NCBI RefSeq assembly: GCF_009928525.1
Contig: NZ_JAABOK010000014.1
Location: forward strand, 1 to 64,000
Direction of reading: 5' to 3'
Length of the DNA: 64,000 bases
From: Chitinophaga solisilvae
GTDB taxonomy: Bacteria; Bacteroidota; Bacteroidia; Chitinophagales; Chitinophagaceae
The notes below the pieces were generated by a model. That model did no database searches. It was not told the origin of the DNA and saw nothing but the letters and a program-made list of their open reading frames with translations. The position numbers and the translations under genes were made by a program. The number at the start of each line of letters is the position of its first letter. The first letter of the stretch is position 1. Shown piece by piece: positions 30,901-38,500 of this stretch.

Positions 30901-33900
30901 GGGGTCTGTAATACCTGCTGTTCAAAATGTTCCTGCAGTGTACGGGCTTCCCCGAATGAACAGGCAGTGTCATTGAAATCATGCAGCAATTGCTGCTGTT
31001 CGGCGGCAGGAATATATTGCACACTGTCTATAGCAGTCTGCGGCCTGAGTGTCACCTCCTGTAACAATTGCAGGAAGTGCGTGCAGAGCGCCTGTACATT
31101 GCGTTCACTGTAAATATCCGTATTCCAGGTGAGCGACAGATACCATTCACCGGGTCCTTCCAGGAAGCTGAAGAGCAGATCGAACTGACTTCTTTCCTGT
31201 TTCATTTCATCCACATGTTTTTGTACAAGTCCGTCGAGACCCACGCTGCGGTCATATACATTGGTAGAAACCTGGTTCTGCATACCCACCATAATATCGA
31301 ACAGCGGCAGGCGGCTCAGATCTTTAGGTAACGGCAACGCCCCTACGATCCTGTCAAATGGATAGCTCTGATGTGCATAGGCATCCAGCAGTACTTTCTT
31401 TTCCTTTGCCAGCAGCTCTGCGAAGGTATCCTTTCCGCTCAGGCGTGTGCGCAAAGCCAGGCTGTTGACATACAACCCTATTTGTCCTTCCAGGTCTTTA
31501 TGTTCACGGCCAGCCACGGGGCTGCCTACAATGATATCTTCCTGACCGGTATAGCGGTAGAAAAGCGCTTTCAGCGCGGCCAGCAGTCCCATGAAAAGCG
31601 TAGCTCCTTCTTTCTGGCAGAGTGCGGACAAGGCGGCCACCACAGCGGGCGGTAAGGCTACCGTCACACTGCTGCCCGGATGGGTTTTGATAGCCGGCCG
31701 GCGTTTATCTGCCGGCAGGTCCAGCACCGGCAGTTCACCGGACAGCTGTTCCAGCCAGTAACGTTCATCCGCGCGGAAAGCATCTGCTGCCGGTGCAGAC
31801 AGCTGCCAGGCTGCATAGTCGCGGTATTGCAGCGGCAAAGGCAGCAGGTCCGGTTCCTGTCCCTGCCGGAAATGATTGTACGCTGTTATTACCTCGCGGG
31901 ACAATACTTCCATTGACCATCCATCGCTGATGATATGATGCATGGTGTAGAACAGCGCATATTGCTGCTCCGCCACCTTTACAACCGATGTTCTTATCAG
32001 CGGGCCTTCACTCAGGTCAAATCTGGTATGCTGTTCTGCGGAGAACATCTCCCGTAAAACCGCCATGGGATCCGGCATATGGCTGATGTCCGTATATGCC
32101 GGCATCAGCGGCAGTGCCTCTGCAGGCAGGATAAATTGTCTTACTTCCCCGGAAGCATCTTCCCGGAAAACCGTCCGCAGACTTTCATGACGCGCAGCGG
32201 TATACCGCAGTACCTTTTCCAGCAATGCCGGTTCCAGTACGCCATCGAACAGCAGGAACCCCGGAACATTATACGCCGCGGAGCTGTCGCCGAACTGGCT
32301 CAATATCCAGAACCTTCGCTGGGCATGGCTGAGCGGATAACTTTCCTGGACAGCGGTACGTGGGATAGCTGTAAATACCTGGCTGGCAGCACGCTCCAGA
32401 TAAGCGGCCTGGGAGGCAATGTCCGGGCAGGCAAAAATATCCGCTAATACAATCGATGCTTCAAACTCTTTCCTGATCCTGCTTACCAGCTGAATCGCCT
32501 TCAAACTGTGGCCGCCGGCCTCCAGGAAATTATCGTGTATACCGATGCCGGTACGTGACAAAACTTCTTCCCAGATTTTTGCCAGGCGGATTTCCGTTTC
32601 CGTGCCGGCAGCTACATACGCTGTACTGCGGCCCATATCACCGGCAGCAGGCTCCGGCAGCGCTTTACGGTCAATTTTACCGTTGGAGGTCAGCGGCAGC
32701 TGCGGCAGACTGATATAGTAACTGGGCAGCATGTAGTCCGGCAGCAGGCCGGACAAATAATTTCGTATATCCGATGGGGTTATAGTTCTGTCTGCCACCA
32801 GGTAAGCTGCCAGGTATTTACTGCCGGCAGCGTCTTCGCGGGCAATCACTACTGCCTCACGGATATCGCCGTAACTGAGTATGGCCCGCTCTATCTCTCC
32901 TGTTTCTATGCGGAAGCCGCGGATCTTCACCTGTGTATCGGCGCGGCCCATAAATATCAGTTCGCCCTTTTCATTCCAGCGGCCCAGGTCCCCGCTGCGG
33001 TAGATACGGCCTCCGGACACAAACGGGTCGGACACAAATTTTTCTGCCGTCAGCGCTGGTTGTCCGTGGTAACCGGCAGATACGCCGGCGCCGCCAATGC
33101 AGATCTCTCCCATAATACCGGCTGGTAAAGGCTGATGGGCTTTGTCCAGTATGCAGATGGTACTGCCGGGAAGCGGAGTACCTATGCATGCGCCGATGCC
33201 GGGAAGTACGCCCGCAGCTATATCATAGCTCACCGATGTGCAGAAGATGGTTCCTTCCGTAGGGCCGTAGGTTACTACCACCACTGCTTTCCTGAAAATA
33301 GCCGACAGCTTTTTCAGCAGCATGTCCGGAATGGTATCTCCACCGATGAATATTTTTTCTACCTGATCAAATTTTTCTGAAAGATTATTTTCCAGGATGT
33401 AATCGGCCACCAGGTTGTAAACACCGGGAACCGTATCAATCATGGTTGCTTGCTGCAGCAGCGAAGTAAAGGCGGGCAGATCATCCAGCACCTGCCGGTC
33501 AGCTATCAGGCTGGCTCCCCCGCTCAGCAACGGTGTCAGCAGCTGGAACAGGGATATATCGAAGCTGGGAGAAGCTACAAACGGAAACACTGTACCGGGG
33601 CCGCTTCCATATTGCCGCACCGCCGCAAAAAAGTGCGCCGCGTTGCCATGCGTGACCTGTACGCCTTTCGGCGCACCGGTACTGCCGGAGGTATAAATCA
33701 TATAGGCAACATCTGACAGCCGCGTAGTGCGCGCAGTATTGCCATCAGCAGCAGCTGATAATTCCAGCGAAGGCAGGGCTATCACTTCCACTGCTACCGG
33801 CAGTGGAACAGCTGTTTCACTCAGCACCAATCGTATATCCGCATCCGTTAGCATATGGCAGATTCTTTCTTCCGGATAACCGGGATCCAGCGGTACATAA

Positions 33901-35534
33901 CCTGCGCCGGCCTTCCAGATGCCCAGCATAGCCGCTACCTGGTCTGCAGACCGCTCTGCCATCAGCCCGATCAGCTGTCCGCATTGTACCTGCTGCACTT
34001 CCCGCAGGTAGTGCGCAATCCGGTTAGCGGTAGCATTTAATTCGGCATAGCTCACCTGCCGGGCGCCATGTATCACCGCAATGGCGGCTGGCGTTGCCTG
34101 TGCCTGCGCTTCAAAAAGATCTGCCACCGTATCTGCCGCAGGAACTGCCCGCAACCGGTGCATACCGCCCAATGTCTGTAACTGCTGCAGCTCCGTAGTT
34201 CCCAGCCAGGGAATATGTTTCAGGGGACATCCGGCATCTTTTACCACCGCAGCGGCCAGCTGTTCCAGGTGTGAGCGTATACCCGACACCGTTATATCCG
34301 TATAACGGTTGGCGTTATAGCTGAATTTGACAGTAACCGTACTGCCGGGATATACCGTAATATTAAAATCATAACTGGACTGCTCTGTTCCGCCGGTACC
34401 AATCACGGACAGTTCCATGCCTGCAGCGGCGGACTCCTCCTGTATCTTTTCTGCTACCGGGTAGTTCTCAAAGATCATGATATGATCCAGGAGCCGTACG
34501 CCCGGCTCACTCTGCAGCTGTACATCCGCCAGCTGCACATAGTGATGCGGCAGGCTTTCAATAGCCTGCTCCTGGACGGTCCGCAACAGCTCGCCGAAAG
34601 AAGTATCTTCTTCCGTTTGTATTCTTACCGGAATAGTATTGATAAACAGGCCGATCATTTTTTCGATGCCCGATATTTCCGGTGGCCTGCCGGATACAAC
34701 CGCTCCGAATACCACATCGCGGGTGTTATTGTATTTACCCAGCAGCACGCCCCATAAAGATTGTATTACAGTGTTAAGCGTCACCTGGTATTTCCGGCCT
34801 AGTGCCGTCAGACCATCACTGACCGGTTTACTGAAGGTACAGGACAGTTCGGCCAGCTGGTAAGGCGCCTGGTTCTCCGGCAGCGCTGCCGGCACCGTAG
34901 CCTGTGTATTATATCCCGCGAGGTATTGATTCCAGTAGGATAACGCCGCCGGCCGGTTTACTCCTTCCAGGTATTTGATATAACGCTGATAGGGCGCTAC
35001 TTCCGGCAGCCGGACAGGTTTGCCGGACAACAGCCCATGATAGATGGCCAGAAATTCTTCGATAATCACAGAGAGACACCAGCCATCCATCAGAATGTGA
35101 TGATGACTCCAGATAAGATAGTATTCTTCTGCAGACAGCCGGGCCAGACTCACTCTCAGCAGGTTGCCCTTACCGAGTTCAAACAGCTGCTGCCTGTCCT
35201 TTTCCAGAAGCGATGCTATGGTAGCTTCCCGGCTGGCCGTTGTAGTGGTGGCAGACAAATCAGTAAACTGTATTTTCGCTTCCTGCTCCTTCAATATGAT
35301 CTGCCTGGGAGCAGTCATGTCCGGTTGTACAAACACCGCTCTGAGTACATCATAACGGTCTATAATCTGTTGAAAACTTTGCCCGGACAGTGCTACATCC
35401 AGTTTTCCCTTTATATGGAATGACGTCTGCGTAAAATAGGCATGAGAAGTGGGGTCCAACAAATGATGATAAAATATCCCTTCCTGCAGGGGACTGAGTT
35501 TGGAGATAAACTTAATATTTTCCTTTACCAGCAT
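24927..35534 (-). CDS. NRPS, C-A-T-C-A-T-C-A[LLM]-T (three modules)
   Basis: About 3535 residues from the ATG at 35534, which lies 4 nt after the preceding gene's stop; an in-frame upstream start at 35582 would overlap it. There is no TubC-type docking domain. The protein opens with LSPLQEGIFYH, the form of condensation domains that accept a D-configured donor, fitting the preceding epimerase. The order is C1 (HHILMDG), A1 (about 450-960; code DIFDFGTIF), T, C2, A2 (YTSGSTG near 1688; code DASTIAAVC, aromatic), T, C3, then A3 (code DILQLGMIW, Gly-type) split by a luciferase-like monooxygenase (about 2818-3158), then T near 3475 and tail KEEIIL. Predicted addition: X, aromatic, Gly (probably alpha-oxidised). 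A1 is nearly identical to the A domain of the previous protein. Confidence 0.93.
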   Translation of the reverse strand: MLVKENIKFISKLSPLQEGIFYHHLLDPTSHAYFTQTSFHIKGKLDVALSGQSFQQIIDRYDVLRAVFVQPDMTAPRQIILKEQEAKIQFTDLSATTTTASREATIASLLEKDRQQLFELGKGNLLRVSLARLSAEEYYLIWSHHHILMDGWCLSVIIEEFLAIYHGLLSGKPVRLPEVAPYQRYIKYLEGVNRPAALSYWNQYLAGYNTQATVPAALPENQAPYQLAELSCTFSKPVSDGLTALGRKYQVTLNTVIQSLWGVLLGKYNNTRDVVFGAVVSGRPPEISGIEKMIGLFINTIPVRIQTEEDTSFGELLRTVQEQAIESLPHHYVQLADVQLQSEPGVRLLDHIMIFENYPVAEKIQEESAAAGMELSVIGTGGTEQSSYDFNITVYPGSTVTVKFSYNANRYTDITVSGIRSHLEQLAAAVVKDAGCPLKHIPWLGTTELQQLQTLGGMHRLRAVPAADTVADLFEAQAQATPAAIAVIHGARQVSYAELNATANRIAHYLREVQQVQCGQLIGLMAERSADQVAAMLGIWKAGAGYVPLDPGYPEERICHMLTDADIRLVLSETAVPLPVAVEVIALPSLELSAAADGNTARTTRLSDVAYMIYTSGSTGAPKGVQVTHGNAAHFFAAVRQYGSGPGTVFPFVASPSFDISLFQLLTPLLSGGASLIADRQVLDDLPAFTSLLQQATMIDTVPGVYNLVADYILENNLSEKFDQVEKIFIGGDTIPDMLLKKLSAIFRKAVVVVTYGPTEGTIFCTSVSYDIAAGVLPGIGACIGTPLPGSTICILDKAHQPLPAGIMGEICIGGAGVSAGYHGQPALTAEKFVSDPFVSGGRIYRSGDLGRWNEKGELIFMGRADTQVKIRGFRIETGEIERAILSYGDIREAVVIAREDAAGSKYLAAYLVADRTITPSDIRNYLSGLLPDYMLPSYYISLPQLPLTSNGKIDRKALPEPAAGDMGRSTAYVAAGTETEIRLAKIWEEVLSRTGIGIHDNFLEAGGHSLKAIQLVSRIRKEFEASIVLADIFACPDIASQAAYLERAASQVFTAIPRTAVQESYPLSHAQRRFWILSQFGDSSAAYNVPGFLLFDGVLEPALLEKVLRYTAARHESLRTVFREDASGEVRQFILPAEALPLMPAYTDISHMPDPMAVLREMFSAEQHTRFDLSEGPLIRTSVVKVAEQQYALFYTMHHIISDGWSMEVLSREVITAYNHFRQGQEPDLLPLPLQYRDYAAWQLSAPAADAFRADERYWLEQLSGELPVLDLPADKRRPAIKTHPGSSVTVALPPAVVAALSALCQKEGATLFMGLLAALKALFYRYTGQEDIIVGSPVAGREHKDLEGQIGLYVNSLALRTRLSGKDTFAELLAKEKKVLLDAYAHQSYPFDRIVGALPLPKDLSRLPLFDIMVGMQNQVSTNVYDRSVGLDGLVQKHVDEMKQERSQFDLLFSFLEGPGEWYLSLTWNTDIYSERNVQALCTHFLQLLQEVTLRPQTAIDSVQYIPAAEQQQLLHDFNDTACSFGEARTLQEHFEQQVLQTPDKVAIVAENRQLTYQALNERANQLAHYLRRTYSLQPGDMAAIMADRSELVIIGILAVLKAGAAYVPVDPAYPQERIRFMLEDAAPKVVLTFSDRLFELIDYYSGQLFALDIQLEGLNESSDNPAPLADPSSQAYVIYTSGSTGQPKGVMVPHSGVGNMSQAQIRRFDIQPDDRILQFASLSFDASVSECFMAFLSGATLVMAADTIIREREQLIEYLRQQQITVVTLPPAYLQLFSEEELSGLRVLITAGQEADRATALRFARKMHYYNAYGPTENSVCATIYKVDPDMPPAGSVPIGKPVANNRIYILDDRQQLTPIGIPGEIYIGGEGLAQGYLHNPILTVARFIDHPYGRLYRTGDIGKWDAAGNILFLGRNDQQVKIRGYRIELEEIEQTLLQLPGISHAVVQLRKENNGNGHYLAAYVVAEEMPGHAPITAWLAARLPEYMVPATFMQLPALPLTHNGKVDRRALPDPMAADAAAAQFVPPAGMPEIQLAALWEEVLGRNQVGRNDHFFSLGGQSLKAMQLLSRIRKAFQVDVELNDLFTFPVLQEQAAFLQAATPRSFSEIPKAPLQESYPLSHAQQRFWILSQFENASAAYNVPGACILEGELNAPLLEKTIDIIWHRHESLRTVFREDAAGDIRQFISDPEEQRADVAWLDISRETDIMETLQQMFVETQEAAFDLQQGPLLRIRVIRLGDAAHALLYTMHHIISDGWSLQVLMKEVTTIYNGLKEENNFVLPSLPVQYKDFAVWQTAGSGDGHQETHMAYWLEQFSGVLPVLDLPAGKRRPAVKTHHGASIGCMLSATTVRALAALCLKEDASLFMGLLAALNALFHHYTGQEDIIVGSPIAGRDLKELENQIGLYLNTLPLRTRFQATDSFLALLKQEREVLLAAYRHQAYPFDLLVNQLQLERNTSRSPLFDVLVIMQNQSAVTTHNNTGMLSGLEWREMEGMNRVTSQFDLEFSFMETGEEVEVLLNYNTDIYTPRFVRTLLTHFERLLTFAVSHPEVPLGMQDYLTDEEKYLQLSVYNNTAAAFPEDATIVSLFARQAAAHAHETAVVFEDRQLTYQQLDEQSDYIALQLTQQLQVQPGELVALMTERSIHLVAGILGILKAGAAYVPVDPSYPADRVRYILDDCRARVLIAGEETTVPPDYTGAVLKLNTAVKPANGHAYTPRTVSPEDIGYVIYTSGSTGNPKGVMICHRNVVNFFTAMDKELPLQADDCLLAMTSTSFDISVLELLWTLCRGIQVVIHPSDRLPGSLDRYTRDAPSPVDFSLFFFSSYDHGSSNKYGLLQSSVRYADEHGFRAVWTPERHFHEFGGLYPNPAVISAALAVNTQQLEIRSGSVVAPLHDPVRIAEEWAVVDNLSAGRVGLSFAPGWNANDFVLSSTPYNSRHQRMYEQIAAVRRLWEGGSVTRTNALGQEVSLQVYPRPVQATLPVWVTAAGSEDTFRSAGAIGAHVLTHLLGQDLEELAEKIRVYRESRRQHGHEGPGTVTVMLHAYLGTDEETVMAEAEMPFISYLESSVGLSRIMLEESGLKAADISEELQAQILRNSYRRYAGGSALIGTRAGCRQLVERLRHIGVNEVACLIDFGITPDKVLKGLEELNLLRQEFAAVKHAAHRPVTLMQSTPSLLRLLEEEGSSARLLGSLRALLLGGEPLPASLLTQLRSRYNMPVYNMYGPTETTIWSCVCPPAALDEPVSIGRPILNTQVYVLNNSGQLLPAGVAGELYIGGEGVSPGYLYREELTAARFVPDPFTQGGRLYRTGDLARWLPDGRLECLGRADDQVKVRGHRIEPGEIETALKAISGIREAVVLVELSPKGDAGLVACLVTDNAPDALQIRSLLAKRLPSYMIPWRFADFREFPLTPNGKTDRKRLKEWLLHETPEERAYVAPSTPTEEKLAGIWETILGISPVSITDSFFTLGGQSLSGMKLLNTIRTGFGISIGIADIFNAQTIQELARLIDDIEKVNAIQADVQNVEKEEIIL
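26060..27090 (-). other. Intact luciferase-like monooxygenase embedded in a Gly-type A domain
   Basis: A flavin-dependent LLM of about 340 residues lies between A4 (FDISVLELLW) and A5 (YNMYGPTETT). It keeps the motifs seen in natural-product LLMs: TPERHFHEFGGLYPNPAV, EEWAVVDNLSAGRVGLSFAPG, WNANDFVLSS and NSRHQRMYEQ. From family knowledge, a monooxygenase inserted in a Gly-activating A domain (as in myxothiazol MtaG) oxidises the glycine alpha carbon. Here the module is internal, so alpha-hydroxyglycine or a derivative is the expected product. Confidence 0.8.
32669..34180 (-). repeat. Near-identical A-domain duplication, copy 1
   Basis: About 1.51 kb covering essentially a whole A domain. It matches 37,248-38,759 at a constant offset of 4579 nt with only scattered single-base differences. 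Identity drops sharply at both ends, inside the C-A linker and inside the A-T linker. This indicates recent duplication or gene conversion of the A domain alone. Confidence 0.9.
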
Positions 35535-35538
35535 ACGC

Positions 35539-38500
35539 TCATTTAAACAGGTTATTGAATGCTTCCATTGATAATTCGGCATCGCCCAGATCCAGGGGCG
35601 TTATTTCTATTTCCTTTGCAGCTGCGCCATAGCTGATCAGGCCGGATAATCTTTCCTTCATTGCATCGAGCAGCTTTTCCATTGTACTCTGGTTGAACTG
35701 CCGCATATTGTAAGACAGGTGCAGGTTCAGCACTCCGTTGAACAATATGCCCGTCAGCTCCAGCGCCACTTCCCTCCCGGAGGTTTCACTGATTTCCTGC
35801 CCTTTATTTGCTGATGAGAAAGAAAAGCGGGTATGTTCATTTTCCGCCAGCGATGCATCACCATACTGCCCCAGGTAATTGAACCTGATGGCAGGAGACA
35901 GCTTAAACTGCAGATCCACCGCTGCTTCCCGCGTACTCATGTATTTCAGGATACCATATCCGATACCTTTGTCCGGAATACTTCTCAGGGTTTCCTTTAT
36001 GCTTTTCAGTTGCTGCGGGAGATCATCAGGCGTGGAAACCTGCAACATTACCGGGTAAATACCGGTAAACCAGCCAACTGTTCTGCTGACGTCTGCCGGA
36101 CCGGTTACAGGCTGGCGGCCATGTCCTTCGAGTTCCACCAGTATCTGCCGCATCCCGAAAGTATCCCACAGACTCAATCCCAGCGCTGTCAGCAACACAT
36201 CGTCTGTTTCCGTGTTCAATGTTTTATTTACCACCGTCAGCAACTGCCGGCTTTGTTCTTCCGTCAGCTGGCAGGCAACTGCCTGTGTATCTTTTACCAG
36301 GTTCTGTGCTGTGAGATGATCGAAGGGCAACGGGTCGGGACTGATGGCCTCCATTTTTTGCCAGAAGGATTTTTCCTGCAGCAGCATGGGCGACTGTGCA
36401 TATTCCTGCAGCTGTGCCGTCCATTGCCGGAAAGAATCTGTTTTCGGCGGCAGCGTAAACCCTTCACCGGCCAGGTATTGCCCGTATAAGGTACTCAGGT
36501 CTTCCAGCAATATCTGTAAGGAAACCGCATCTGTTAGCAGATGATGAATGATAACGAGTAACCTGTCTCCATCTGCGAGCCTGAACAGGCCAAGTTTTAC
36601 CAGTGGCCCTTCGTGCAGCGTCATGCTCTTTTGCAGGACATCCGCCGCCGCTTCCATAAGCGTAATACTCTCAGCTATCTCCCTGTTCTCCCAATCATGT
36701 ACTTCCAGATAAAAAGCTGTTTCCGGATGGCTGTATTCCTGTGCCCAAACACCGTTCCGCTGCTCAAACCGAAGACGCAGTGCATCATGATGCCGGCACA
36801 GTTCTCCGAAGACTTCCCGGATGCCATCTTCCTGTATGCGTTCCTCGTGCTGCAGCAAAACAGATTGATTGAACTGTCCTTTTTCCAGTGCTTCATTTTC
36901 CAGGAAAGCACGCTGAACAGGGCTGAGCAGTACTTCGCCGGACAACACTTCCTCCTGGTTACTATATGATAACACTTCCACTACCTGTGCCTGTCCGGCA
37001 GGAGTAGGATACCGCAATACATCTGTAACAGCAAGCCTGTAGCCATGCTTCCGCAGCCGCGATACTATCTGTATGGATTTGATGGAATCTCCTCCTGCTT
37101 CAAAAAAGTTATCATGGATACTTATGCCTGAACGCCCCAGCACACTTTCCCATACCTGCACCAGCAGAGCTTCTTTGTCTGTACGGGCAGCGGCATAGGC
37201 CATACTGCGGCCGGCATCATCCTCACCAGGTTCCGGGAGCGCGTGGCGGTCAATTTTACCGTTGGAGGTCAGCGGCAGCTGCGGCAGACTGATATAGTAG
37301 CCGGGCAGCATGTAATCCGGCAGCAGGCCGGACAAATAATTTCGTATATCCGATGGGGTTATAGTTTTGTCTGCCACCAGGTAAGCTGCCAGGTATTTAC
37401 TGCCGGCAGCGTCTTCGCGGGCAATCACTACTGCCTCACGGATATCGCCGTAGCTGAGTATGGCCCGCTCTATCTCTCCTGTTTCTATGCGGAAGCCGCG
37501 GATCTTCACCTGTGTATCGGCGCGGCCCATAAATATCAGTTCGCCCTTTTCATTCCAGCGGCCCAGGTCCCCGCTGCGGTAGATACGGCCTCCGGACACA
37601 AGCGGGTCGGACACAAATTTTTCTGCCGTCAGCGCTGGTTGTCCGTGGTAACCGGCAGATACGCCGGCGCCGCCAATGCAGATCTCTCCCATAATACCGG
37701 CCGGTAAAGGCTGATGGGCTTTGTCCAGTATGCAGATGGTACTGCCGGGAAGCGGAGTACCTATGCATGCGCCGATGCCGGGAAGTACGCCCGCAGCTAT
37801 ATCATAGCCCACCGATGTGCAGAAGATGGTTCCTTCCGTAGGGCCGTAGGTTACTACCACCACTGCTTTCCTGAAAATAGCCGACAGCTTTTTCAGCAGC
37901 ATGTCCGGAATGGTATCTCCACCGATGAATATTTTTTCTACCTGATCAAATTTTTCTGAAAGATTATTTTCCAGGATGTAATCGGCCACCAGGTTATAAA
38001 CACCGGGAACCGTATCAATCATGGTTGCCTGCTGCAGCAGCGAAGTAAAGGCGGGCAGATCATCCAGCACCTGCCGGTCAGCTATCAGGCTGGTTCCCCC
38101 GCTCAGCAACGGTGTCAGCAACTGGAACAGGGATATATCGAAGCTGGGAGAAGCTACAAACGGAAACACTGTACCGGGGCCGCTTCCATATTGCCGCACC
38201 GCCGCAAAAAAGTGCGCCGCGTTACCATGCGTGACCTGTACGCCTTTCGGCGCACCGGTACTGCCGGAGGTATAAATCATATAGGCAACATCTGACAGCC
38301 GCGTAGTGCGCGCAGGGTTGCCATCAGCAGCAGCTGATAATTCCAGCGAAGGCAGGGCTATCACTTCCACTGCTACCGGCAGTGGAACAGCTGTTTCACT
38401 CAGCACCAATCGTATATCCGCATCCGTTAGCATATGGCAGATTCTTTCTTTCGGGTAACCGGGATCCAGCGGTACATAACCTGCGCCGGCCTTCCAGATG